DNA of 64,000 nt, taken from assembly GCF_002251855.1 (NCBI RefSeq), contig NZ_NOXW01000020.1:620001-684000 (forward strand), read 5' to 3'. Both the position numbers and the translations under genes were made by a program. The notes below the pieces were generated by a model. It made no database searches. It saw only the letters and a list, made by a program, of their open reading frames with translations, and was not told where the DNA came from. The stretch comes from Rhodoferax sp. TH121. GTDB lineage: Bacteria > Pseudomonadota > Gammaproteobacteria > Burkholderiales > Burkholderiaceae_C. This document shows, piece by piece, positions 1 through 7,362 of the stretch (position 1 is its first letter; each line of letters opens with the position of its first letter).

Positions 1-401
1 CAATCTTGGTCGAATTGGTGGCGAGCTCCGTCAAGTCCTTTGGCGGATCTGGAGCCATAAATTCAGCACCTTGTTTTCTCCACTTTATTTCTTAGGTGAT
101 TTGCCTATCCCCCCACGAAGAATGTGGAGGAAGTGGAGGGCATATCCAAACAGATGGTGTTTCTTCTTTTTTCTAATGAAGAAAAAAGAAACACCATTCG
201 TCATCAAGCTCCGGTAAACATCTTCCACTTCCTCCACTTTTTTGTCGTGGGGGAGGGAGCAACAGGATGGATTAACTCGCAGTGCGACGTTAACTCAATG
301 CTGATAGTTCTTTTCCGCTAAAAAATGCCCCTGATTTGGCGGAAACGGGCTTCCCGTTTGTCGGCTTAATCACCTTCATTGCAACTCGAACGAAAGGTGA
401 T
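1..401. other. Gene-free left edge of the integrated element
   Basis: I see no convincing gene here; the short open frames are unlike known proteins and overlap a large palindrome. The stretch is AT-richer than the host DNA to the right. It contains the nested inverted repeat described separately, an extra CTCCACTTT at 79-87 that resembles the palindrome arm, and the ribosome binding site AAGGTG just before the AlpA-like gene. It is a candidate replication or regulatory region of the element. Confidence 0.5.
109..253. repeat. Large nested palindrome, candidate origin or structured site
   Basis: Outer arms at 109-137 and 224-253 are imperfect reverse complements (CCCCCCACGA near one end, TCGTGGGGG near the other; GTGGAGGAAGTGGA opposite TCCACTTCCTCCAC). 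Inner arms at 154-174 and 180-197 (ATGGTGTTTCTT... opposite ...AAGAAACACCAT) pair around a five-base loop. The GTGGAGGAAGTGGAGG motif is itself a tandem of GTGGAG-like units, like iterons. The site lies upstream of alpA and the primase-helicase gene. P4-type elements carry origins bound by their alpha protein, so an origin is plausible, but this is inference from position and symmetry. Confidence 0.6.
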
Positions 402-668
402 ATGAGCGACATTAAAAAGCAGCCAATTTCCCGGATAACAGGGCCGGGTAAAAGCAAATCCGTAGATGTAGACCATCCGATTCTTCCGCACACTGGATTG
501 TTAAGACTCCCTCAAGTGTTGAAGTTCATCCCGGTCAGTCCTTCCCAGTTCTGGGCTGGTGTCAAAAGTGGTCAATACCCGGCGAGCAAAAAGTTGTCCG
601 CAAGGGTGACCGTATGGACCGCTGAGTCAATACGGGCGTATTTGGAACGCGTTAGCGCCCAGGACTAG
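402..668 (+). CDS. AlpA-family phage/element transcriptional regulator
   Basis: This 88-aa protein has the layout of AlpA/excisionase-like MerR-superfamily regulators of P4-type elements: a short segment (LLRLPQVLKFIPVSPSQFW, about residues 32-50) forming the helix-turn-helix, then a wing and SARVTVWTAESIRAYLE, matching the usual pattern in which the arginine/tryptophan region precedes the C-terminal helix. The start at 402 is chosen because AAAGGTG lies four bases upstream; an upstream in-frame start at 336 lacks a site. Such proteins usually activate integrase expression or assist excision. It lies just ahead of the primase-helicase gene on the same strand, so the two may be co-transcribed. 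Confidence 0.75.
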   Translation: MSDIKKQPISRITGPGKSKSVDVDHPILPHTGLLRLPQVLKFIPVSPSQFWAGVKSGQYPASKKLSARVTVWTAESIRAYLERVSAQD

Positions 669-798
669 GGCATTGCAGAAGCGCTCCTGGGATGCGGGCG
701 TTCATTGCCAATTGTTGGGGGTGTTGACGAAGGTCGTGCCCCATTTTCATTCACGTCCGAGCAGGACCAAATCTGACAGCCTAAGGCTTGTAGAGATC

Positions 799-3096
799 AT
801 GAGAAAAGTTAACAAAATCAGTAAGACAGGCAGCCGCGCAAAAGGCGACTCAATTGCGAAAGTAGAACCTGACCGCAAGATGATGGCGCTGGGTAAGCGG
901 ATAGTGCTGGGTAGCAAAAAGGCTGTGTTCGGTATTCACAAAGAAATGGATGGAAGTCCAGAGGTCAGCCGCTTTCTTTATGGGTCATACACAGGTAGCA
1001 AGCTTGAGCTTGAACAAGCAAACCTTGGTGGTGCTCGCGTCACCTTCTTGCCTCAAATAACCGATGGCAAAGGGGCAAAAGCAAAGAACGTCATCAAGAT
1101 CAATTCCGTCTTTATTGACATCGACAATGATTTTGAGCGAAGTCTGAAAAAACTCAGTAACTCCAAGTTTCCCCCCGACGTTGTGGTTAGCACTTCAAAG
1201 AATCGTGGTCTTGTCATGTGGCTCGTTAAGAACTGCCCATTGGAAGATTTTCCAAGAGTTCAGAAGGCTTTGGCTAAGTTCGTTGGCGGAGATTTATCCC
1301 GTACCAGCCCAGCGTCAACTGTCCGTTTGGCCGGATCGCTCCACCACAAAAAAGGCACTCACCTAGTCAAATTGTTGGTAGCCAATATCAAGGCATCCCA
1401 CAAAGATGTTTGGAAGTTGTGCAAGGGACTTGGCGTGAAGGTGCCGGAACAACCTTCCGATTCAAATGTGGTCGCAAAGCCAGATGACAGCAAGGTACCC
1501 ATTGAAGACATTCGTCGTGCGTTGGGGGTGATACCACCGGCCGAAATCAAGGGCCGCGAAATGTGGCTAAAACTGATGATGGCAGTGCACTCAGCGGTAC
1601 CAAATGACGAAGGCTACAAGGCATACCAGGATTTCTGCAAGGGGGAGCCTGGCTATGTTGAGAAGGACCAGCAAAAGGCTTGGAAAAGTTTGAAGTCCAA
1701 CGGCCGCGTAACGGTGGCAACGCTATTCGACTTGGCATCGAAATACTCTCCAAGTCAGGTGAAGGCGGATGTGATGCCTGCATTCGTGGATAGTTTTGCA
1801 GTTCTAGATCGCTTTGCCGAAGAAGCCAAGGACACTCTGCGATACGACGCAGGACGGAAGGCATGGCTGGTTTGGCAGGAATCTGTGTGGACGGTAGACC
1901 CTGCGCTCGTTGAGCAGCGGGCCAGACATATCGCTCAAAAGATTGCAACAGATTTGTATGCGACTGGTGAACAGTTCAATCGAAAACAGGCGAGTTCTCT
2001 ACGCTCAATGGCGGCAGTTCGCGCATTGCTGGGCAGCGCAACAACACATCCGCTATTGTCCGCGACGTCGGAAATGTTCGATGCCAATCCATACCTTCTG
2101 GCCGTGAAGAATGGTGTTATTGATCTAAGAACAGGTGAGTTTCGTCCGTCAACACCCCAGGACATGCTCGTTGTTCAGGCGAACGTTGTGTTTGACCATC
2201 AGGCTACCGCGCCCAAGTTTAAGAAGTTTATGAATTTTTTTACCTGCGGGAGACCAAAGCTAGAGGAGTATTTACAGCGCGTTTTGGGCTATATGCTTTT
2301 GGGGCATGGAAAAGAACAGGTTGCATTTATCTTGTTGGGTGACACAGAAAACGGCAAGGGTGTACTTAGTCGCGTGATGGAGTTTGTACTTGGGAAATAT
2401 GTAATTTCGATAGCTCCCAATTTATTGACTAAGGCATATTCGGGTAATCCGAACTCGCCAACACCGGCGTTGATGGCACTGCGAGGTGCTCGAATGTATT
2501 TGTGTGGGGAGGGGCAGGAGGGCAAGCCGTTTGACGCAGCATTCTTCAAGCAGCTTTCTGGTAACGATACATTCACGGCCCGAGATGGGTATGCATCCCA
2601 AGGCGAATTTCGTCCTGTAGGAAAGCTTTGGCTTTCAACAAATGAGCTGCCCGACGTTGATCGTCAACAAAAAGCCATATGGCGCCGTATGGTCATCATT
2701 CCTTGCGATGGAAAGGTAGAGAAGGTTAACCGCAACTTAGATGACGAGCTAGCGCAGGAGGCCTCGGGGGTGCTCAACTGGCTGATCGAGGGCACAAAGG
2801 CTTACCGAAAAAATGGATTGGGTAGTTGCGAAGAGGTAGATCAAGCAAAAAAAACCGCCATGGCGAAAAGTGATTCGGTGGCCAATTGGATCGCTGAAAA
2901 GTGTTCGACTGGATCGAAAAAGAAGGTGCAGGCATCAGTCGCCTACAAAGACTACATTCAGTTCATCCGTAGTACGGGGCGGGTTGCACTATCGATTCAG
3001 CGCTTCCATAAAGCCATGGTAAAAAAGGGGCATCCAACCAAACGCCGTAACGGGTACAACACATTTCTCGGCATTGACCTCAAGCTAGAAAAATAG
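799..3096 (+). CDS. P4-type DNA primase-helicase (D5/SF3)
   Basis: The product (765 aa) should start and drive replication of the element. The N-terminal half has an archaeo-eukaryotic-type primase signature: acidic FIDIDND at about 105-111, and a conserved RLAGSLHHKKG near 176-186. A PriCT-2-like segment (GREMWLKLMMAVHS) follows. The C-terminal half is an SF3/D5 helicase: Walker A GDTENGKG at about 514-521, a Walker B-like ARMYLCGEGQEG, a sensor-like KLWLSTNELPD, and an arginine-rich RRMVIIP. The frame is open upstream to 673, but the earlier residues look unlike the family; 799 is the more likely start, though its ribosome site is weak. It closely follows alpA and ends at a bidirectional terminator. 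Lower GC than host genes supports transfer. Confidence 0.85.
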   Translation: MRKVNKISKTGSRAKGDSIAKVEPDRKMMALGKRIVLGSKKAVFGIHKEMDGSPEVSRFLYGSYTGSKLELEQANLGGARVTFLPQITDGKGAKAKNVIKINSVFIDIDNDFERSLKKLSNSKFPPDVVVSTSKNRGLVMWLVKNCPLEDFPRVQKALAKFVGGDLSRTSPASTVRLAGSLHHKKGTHLVKLLVANIKASHKDVWKLCKGLGVKVPEQPSDSNVVAKPDDSKVPIEDIRRALGVIPPAEIKGREMWLKLMMAVHSAVPNDEGYKAYQDFCKGEPGYVEKDQQKAWKSLKSNGRVTVATLFDLASKYSPSQVKADVMPAFVDSFAVLDRFAEEAKDTLRYDAGRKAWLVWQESVWTVDPALVEQRARHIAQKIATDLYATGEQFNRKQASSLRSMAAVRALLGSATTHPLLSATSEMFDANPYLLAVKNGVIDLRTGEFRPSTPQDMLVVQANVVFDHQATAPKFKKFMNFFTCGRPKLEEYLQRVLGYMLLGHGKEQVAFILLGDTENGKGVLSRVMEFVLGKYVISIAPNLLTKAYSGNPNSPTPALMALRGARMYLCGEGQEGKPFDAAFFKQLSGNDTFTARDGYASQGEFRPVGKLWLSTNELPDVDRQQKAIWRRMVIIPCDGKVEKVNRNLDDELAQEASGVLNWLIEGTKAYRKNGLGSCEEVDQAKKTAMAKSDSVANWIAEKCSTGSKKKVQASVAYKDYIQFIRSTGRVALSIQRFHKAMVKKGHPTKRRNGYNTFLGIDLKLEK

Positions 3097-3100
3097 GTTA

Positions 3101-3130
3101 AAAATGACGCCCTGCGGGGCGTCATTTATT
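3101..3130. terminator. Bidirectional terminator after the primase-helicase
   Basis: ATGACGCC and GGCGTCAT form a stem around a short GC-rich loop, with A-tract on the left and T-rich sequence on the right, so it can act for the plus-strand primase gene and for the converging minus-strand gene, whose stop codon lies within its right flank. Confidence 0.8.
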
Positions 3131-4118
3131 TTCGTTTGGATACCGATTTACGAGGGACCGCTTTGCTCTTGACTTGAGAAAGCACTAGTCCTGTATATCC
3201 GCCACCTGCAAGGTCTAGAGCTTCTCGGTAAATGTCGCTTGCTCTCTTATCAGGATCCACATTGGAATCTTCACTTGGAGTGTATGGGTGCTGTGGATTT
3301 AGTACGTCAAAAATTTGCCCGCCGTTCAGCGAGGTGCTCACTTTAAGGTCGAGACATCGAATCATTTTAAGAAGCTCCTCAGGAGAATATGGTCTTGGAT
3401 TGGTGGTTTTATTTCGGCTCGTGTCTTCAAGATAAATACCCCTAAGAAGCCTTCCAAAATCCCGCAATCGATCCTCAGCATCTTTGAGCTGTTTTGCCAA
3501 GCTGCCTTCAAGGTTGAAAAGCATCGGTGCGATCTTGAATGTGATAGCAACATCGTCATGACCTAACTTGATCGACAGACGGCGGTCATCTTGAATTTCC
3601 TGTCCTTTGGCTCGTAGAAGGTGAACTTCCGAAAACTGCTCCCGCTTCGGATAAGAGGTGATGCTGACCAAAAAGCGTGGTGGATTGGGTTCGTATTCTT
3701 CGGCGTGGGGTTTGTAGGTTTGCAAGAAATGCTCGGCGGCCGCGGTCGTCATATCGGAAGTTTCATCTTTGGCGTATTCTTGGTACCGCTTGTCCCGTCG
3801 CAGGAATTCCCACATCCACATTTCCGTTTGCCATTTCTCCCAGTTGGAGTACTCATTCAGGTTCTTTCCTGTTGGACGTCTCCATTGGCCCACTTTATTG
3901 GTCAAGTGGAGAGGGCGATGCGGTCGATCACCATCAGAATCTGCGCTACCGTCGCTACTAGAAAATCGGCTTCGCCATTTAAGTGCCAGTGGCCCAGCAG
4001 GGGTATGAAGTTCGCGCTCGTCACCAGGACCACTAGTGATATGCAAAGTTGTTGGATCTTTCCGTGACCGTCCAAGCAATGGACGAGATGTGGCTTTACG
4101 GTCTTTCCTTTTTTTCAT
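3126..4118 (-). CDS. Hypothetical element protein with WxWEFLRR motif
   Basis: I do not recognise this 330-aa protein as a whole. The N-terminus is very basic (MKKRKDRKATSRP), followed by a Ser/Asp-rich linker, and the C-terminus is again basic (KSVSKRK). At about 97-111 it has WMWEFLRRDKRYQEY, resembling the W.WEFLRRNPxY motif of DUF6499-type proteins found on integrative elements, though the rest does not obviously match. The middle contains a likely coiled segment (LAKQLKDAEDRLRDFGRLLR). It lies between the replication gene and the integrase, on the integrase strand, a position where P4-like elements often carry cargo, defence or accessory regulators. DNA binding is suggested by charge only. 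Function unknown. Confidence 0.7.
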   Translation of the reverse strand: MKKRKDRKATSRPLLGRSRKDPTTLHITSGPGDERELHTPAGPLALKWRSRFSSSDGSADSDGDRPHRPLHLTNKVGQWRRPTGKNLNEYSNWEKWQTEMWMWEFLRRDKRYQEYAKDETSDMTTAAAEHFLQTYKPHAEEYEPNPPRFLVSITSYPKREQFSEVHLLRAKGQEIQDDRRLSIKLGHDDVAITFKIAPMLFNLEGSLAKQLKDAEDRLRDFGRLLRGIYLEDTSRNKTTNPRPYSPEELLKMIRCLDLKVSTSLNGGQIFDVLNPQHPYTPSEDSNVDPDKRASDIYREALDLAGGGYTGLVLSQVKSKAVPRKSVSKRK

Positions 4119-4156
4119 ATCAATGATTTTGAGTATGGTGAAGTGACCAATCCCAT

Positions 4157-5497
4157 TCAGGTCGACTTTGTGTGAGCATGATCTTTCTCTACGAACTGAG
4201 CCCAGTCGTTCATCAATTTGCGACGCTTGGCCAACACATCACCACGCCAGTAGGCTTGTTCGGTTTGATCGCCAGGCAAATGTGACAATGCAACCTCCAG
4301 TAGTTCTCTGGGGTGGTCGGTTAGCTCAGCTCCCCAGTCCCTGAACGATGAACGAAAGCCGTGCATGGTGTAAGGCAAGCCCAGTCCTTTGTGTAGAAGG
4401 CTTGTAAATACTGCATCGCTAAAGGCCTTGCCCGTCTTCGGATGGCAAAAGACCAGTTGCCTATTGCCAGTTATCAATCGTGCTTCTTCGAGTATTTCAA
4501 CGCAGCGTGCAGGTAAGGGAACCCTATGTTCTTTGCCAGCTTTCATTCTTGAGCTTGGAATTTTCCATAGTGCTTCGTCTTCGGAAAATTCAGCCCAAGT
4601 CATCAAGCGTGCTTCACCTGAACGTGCAGCTGTAAGAAGAGTGAACTCAAATGCCAGCTTGACAATTGGTCGACTAGCACTTTGACGAAGGGCAGTGACA
4701 ACCTTTGAAACTTGGTCGATAGGGCATGCGGCATGATGTGATTTCTCGCCTGAACGCGCTGAACCAAGTACCCGGTCAATCTGCCCCCACATGGCATGGG
4801 GGTAGTTGGGATACAGGTCCCTTGAGGCAGCCCAATCCAACACGGCATGCATCCGTTGCTTTACGCGACTTGCCGTTTCTGGCTTGACCTTCCATATCGG
4901 TTCAAGCACGCCCAGCACCTCTGGCTTGCCAATGTTGTGCACTTTCATTCTCCCAATTTTTGGAAAAGCATAAGTGCGTAAGGTGTTAATCCATTGCGCA
5001 GCGTGCTTGGCGTTCTTCCAGTTAGTGGCCTCGCGTAGATGGTATTCCTCAGCACATTCCTTGAAAGTAACCTCTGTGGCTCGCTGCAAAGCAAGCTCAC
5101 GGGCGCGTTGTTCTCGTTCGTCAATTGGGTCGCGCTTGTCCCTGACTGTTTGTCGCAGTTTTCTAGCTGCCTCTCGTGCTTCAGCAAGAGTCAAGTCATT
5201 AAGAGAGCCAAGTCCCATGCTGCGAAGCTTGCCCTGTAAACGATATCGAAACACCCACGATTTATTGATTGCTGGACCCGATGCACTTTCAGCTTTGCGC
5301 TTGGAAAGAGATACTTGGAGGTAAAGGCCACCTCCATCGTGGTAAAGATCAGGCGTAGTTAGTCGCTTGATACCTAGTGGCGTTAGCCGATCACGAGCTG
5401 TACTGTAAGGACGCGCATCCGTTGACTTTATGAATGAGGATGGTTCAATACCATCGGGTTCGATGGAGGTTGATTGAATATCTGTATGCATATTCAA
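4157..5497 (-). CDS. P4-like tyrosine site-specific integrase
   Basis: This 446-aa recombinase integrates and excises the element. The N-terminal arm-binding domain (DUF4102-like, LTTPDLYHDGGGLYLQV, residues about 47-63) precedes a SAM-like core-binding domain, and the C-terminal catalytic domain contains the expected residues: Arg about 292 (LTAARSGEARL), Lys about 319, His379-x-x-Arg382 (HGFRSSFRDWG), His406 (LSHLPGD) and the nucleophile Tyr416 (TEQAYWR). Length fits the family, and all catalytic residues are present, so it looks functional. The gene reads into the element, with its start about 130 bases from a tRNA-Ser 3'-end sequence, the normal arrangement for this family. Confidence 0.93.
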   Translation of the reverse strand: MNMHTDIQSTSIEPDGIEPSSFIKSTDARPYSTARDRLTPLGIKRLTTPDLYHDGGGLYLQVSLSKRKAESASGPAINKSWVFRYRLQGKLRSMGLGSLNDLTLAEAREAARKLRQTVRDKRDPIDEREQRARELALQRATEVTFKECAEEYHLREATNWKNAKHAAQWINTLRTYAFPKIGRMKVHNIGKPEVLGVLEPIWKVKPETASRVKQRMHAVLDWAASRDLYPNYPHAMWGQIDRVLGSARSGEKSHHAACPIDQVSKVVTALRQSASRPIVKLAFEFTLLTAARSGEARLMTWAEFSEDEALWKIPSSRMKAGKEHRVPLPARCVEILEEARLITGNRQLVFCHPKTGKAFSDAVFTSLLHKGLGLPYTMHGFRSSFRDWGAELTDHPRELLEVALSHLPGDQTEQAYWRGDVLAKRRKLMNDWAQFVEKDHAHTKST

Positions 5498-5628
5498 TTA
5501 TCTGATGGTCTTGGATAACAATCAACACCATTGGATGAACAGATTGCGCTGTATGTCTCATCTGCTATGGATTTTGTCGCTCAACTGGAGTTTCCGAGAC
5601 TCACTTGGACAACATGGCAAGCGGTCTC

Positions 5629-5639
5629 CGTCTCCGCCA
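5629..5639 (+). other. Putative attachment site: tRNA-Ser 3' end
   Basis: CGTCTCCGCCA matches the 3' acceptor strand (CGTCTCC), discriminator G and encoded CCA of a bacterial tRNA-Ser whose 5' end would read GGAGACG. No tRNA body precedes it, so it is a fragment, consistent with the duplicated core left at the integrase-distal side of a tRNA-targeting insertion. A terminator follows at once, as expected after a tRNA gene. The intact tRNA should lie left of the window. Inferred, not proven, because the other junction is not visible. Confidence 0.6.
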
Positions 5640-5647
5640 AAGTTGAA

Positions 5648-5678
5648 AAATGCCCGATCAATGATCGGGCATTTTTTT
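5648..5678 (+). terminator. Terminator following the tRNA-Ser fragment
   Basis: TGCCCGATCA and TGATCGGGCA form a near-perfect stem followed by ATTTTTTT. It directly follows the tRNA 3'-end fragment and ends no other visible plus-strand gene, so it probably served the interrupted tRNA gene; the A-tract on its left lets it also work in reverse. Confidence 0.8.
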
Positions 5679-5810
5679 CGTCCCTGTGTGACGCACTTCA
5701 CACAAGCCTCCCAATCGCGCCCTGCATGGCAGCTATCATGCAACGCAGCCACATGTGGCTTGGCGTCAGGCGTATTGGCGATTCCGATTTCATTTCAGGA
5801 GGGCGCGTAC

Positions 5811-6620
5811 ATGAACACAGAAGTCATTTGGACATTTCTCACCACGCAAGGCGCGGATTTTGGTTTGAAATTGCTAGGGGCCTTGGGTGCCTGGATTGTT
5901 GGGCGCTGGCTGATATCGCTAGCCTTGCGTTTGCTGGGGGCAGCCTTGCAGCGCGGGGGCAAGGTGGACCAGACCCTAGCCAATTACCTGAATTCCATTT
6001 TGTCCGTGATTCTGAACGTGGTTCTGATCTTGGCGATTTTGGACATATTCGGTGTGCAGACCACTTCATTTGCCGCTTTGCTTGCAGGTGCCGGTCTGGC
6101 AATTGGCACCGCTTGGGGCGGCTTGCTCACCCACTTTGCAGCGGGTGTGTTCATGCAGGTGTTGCGCCCCTACAAGGTGGGTGATTTTGTAACTGCAGGT
6201 GGCGTAACGGGTACCGTCAAGGAGCTGGGTCTGTTTGGTACCACCCTGATCACTGCCGACAATGTGGTCACCATAGTGGGTAATAACACCGTGTTCTCGG
6301 GCTCCATCCAGAACTTCAGTACTTTGGCGTATCGCCGCGTGGATTGCGTAGCCAAGGTGGCCAATGGGGTGGATGTGCTCGACGCCATTGCACGTTTGCG
6401 TGCTGCTGTGGCGGCGATTCCCAACGTGGCTGCGACGCCCGCACCTGACATTGAGATTCTGCAGTTCACTCCAGAGGGCCCATTGCTGTGCGTGCGCCCG
6501 TATACCCATACCGATCACTACTGGCAGGTCTACTTTGACACACACAAAGCAGTGGTAAGTACGTTTGGCGCAGCAGGTTATCCCGTACCAGAGACGCCGA
6601 TAGTGCATCGGACACTATAA
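5811..6620 (+). CDS. MscS-family small-conductance mechanosensitive channel
   Basis: This 269-aa inner-membrane protein should form a heptameric channel that releases solutes on hypo-osmotic shock. Three membrane helices are visible (about 15-37, 55-78 and 80-105); the third is the pore helix, rich in Gly/Ala (AALLAGAGLAIGTAWGGLL), followed by the beta domain with RPYKVGDFV and GTVKELGLFGTTL, typical of MscS. The C-terminal alpha/beta domain is complete. The start at 5811 is chosen for the AGGAGGG site seven bases upstream; the open frame extends further into non-coding sequence. Length is close to E. coli MscS (286 aa). It is the first host gene after the element. Confidence 0.93.
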   Translation: MNTEVIWTFLTTQGADFGLKLLGALGAWIVGRWLISLALRLLGAALQRGGKVDQTLANYLNSILSVILNVVLILAILDIFGVQTTSFAALLAGAGLAIGTAWGGLLTHFAAGVFMQVLRPYKVGDFVTAGGVTGTVKELGLFGTTLITADNVVTIVGNNTVFSGSIQNFSTLAYRRVDCVAKVANGVDVLDAIARLRAAVAAIPNVAATPAPDIEILQFTPEGPLLCVRPYTHTDHYWQVYFDTHKAVVSTFGAAGYPVPETPIVHRTL

Positions 6621-6640
6621 AACAGGGCAACACCAATACA

Positions 6641-6667
6641 AAGGCCGCCTGATAAGGCGGCCTTTTT
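6641..6667. terminator. Bidirectional terminator between convergent genes
   Basis: AAGGCCGCC and GGCGGCCTTTTT pair around GATAA-like loop sequence, located between the convergent mscS and the glutaredoxin-like gene. Confidence 0.88.
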
Positions 6668-6686
6668 GCATGGAGCCAAGCTTGGT

Positions 6687-7328
6687 CTAGAAGGTGATAC
6701 CCGCGGGGTTGGACGGTGCTTGCGCCGGCGGTGCTACAGGTTCTACGGGTGCCTCGGCGGGTTTTGTTGCCGAATTGGTGGGGGTGGTCGGTTTTTGCAC
6801 CGCAACCAGCGGCGTTGGGGAGGCAAAGCGGTAGGCTTTGGGAAGCGCTGAGGCTGCGGGATAGCCGGCCGCATTGAGGTATTGCGACCACTCCAGGTCG
6901 GAGAACCCTTTGAGCTTTTGTCCTCCAATCGTTGCATAGGGGAGGGATTTGTCGCCGGCCAAGCGCTGCAGGGCTTCCAGGTCTTCTTGCGTGCTCACGG
7001 TTCGCTCGGCGAAAGGGATGCCCCGATTTTTCAGCAGCGCACGGCCTGCATCGCAGGGGGCACAGCCGGTTGCTGTGTAAAGGGTAACGGGGTATTTGGA
7101 CGCCACTTGGCGCAATTCGTAAGGGAGGTCGGGGCCAGAGTTGCCACCGCCTGATGCCGTGCCACTTGCGGCTACTTTGCCTTTGTCTGCCGAAGCTGGA
7201 GGCTTGTCGGAAAACGTGACCTTGCCATCCGGCCCCACAATTTTGTAGACCGGTTGGGCCAGGCTGGTCTGGCCTAGCAATGCCAGTGCCAGGGTGCCGA
7301 TGAGGGTGATGCGGGTCTGCATGGTCAT
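6687..7328 (-). CDS. Secreted DUF4124 glutaredoxin-like protein
   Basis: The 213-aa product begins with a signal peptide (MTMQTRITL..., cleavage near SLAQP, residue 24-25), so it is exported. Residues about 25-45 resemble the DUF4124 module (YKIVGPDGKVTFSDKP). Residues about 78-155 are glutaredoxin-like, with the redox motif CAPC (Cys89, Cys92) and a cis-Pro segment SLPYATIGG. The C-terminal 45 residues are a Pro/Ala/Thr tail. A role in envelope thiol exchange is inferred. The start at 7328 is chosen because it begins the signal peptide and has AGGA upstream; the frame is open further upstream. It is separated from prlC by only 35 bases on the same strand and could be co-transcribed. Confidence 0.85.
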   Translation of the reverse strand: MTMQTRITLIGTLALALLGQTSLAQPVYKIVGPDGKVTFSDKPPASADKGKVAASGTASGGGNSGPDLPYELRQVASKYPVTLYTATGCAPCDAGRALLKNRGIPFAERTVSTQEDLEALQRLAGDKSLPYATIGGQKLKGFSDLEWSQYLNAAGYPAASALPKAYRFASPTPLVAVQKPTTPTNSATKPAEAPVEPVAPPAQAPSNPAGITF

Positions 7329-7362
7329 GGGGTTATCCTGCAAGGTGTGTGTCAACAAGAAT

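Larger units (their letters stand above)
5498..5810. other. Gene-free junction between element and host
   Basis: No gene is supported here. It holds the integrase upstream region, the putative attachment core (5629-5639), the terminator that probably belongs to the interrupted tRNA gene (5648-5678), and the leader of mscS with its ribosome binding site AGGAGGG at 5797-5803. Confidence 0.7.

Noticed and set aside
1-5497. A complete prophage or ICE
   Set aside because: Only regulator, replication, one unknown and integrase genes are visible; no structural or conjugation gene lies in the window, so a satellite-like element is the most that can be said.
5629-5639. tmRNA 3' end as the attachment site
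   Set aside because: tmRNA ends in CTCCACCA; here CTCCGCCA with a G discriminator fits tRNA-Ser better. The lack of the body prevents certainty.
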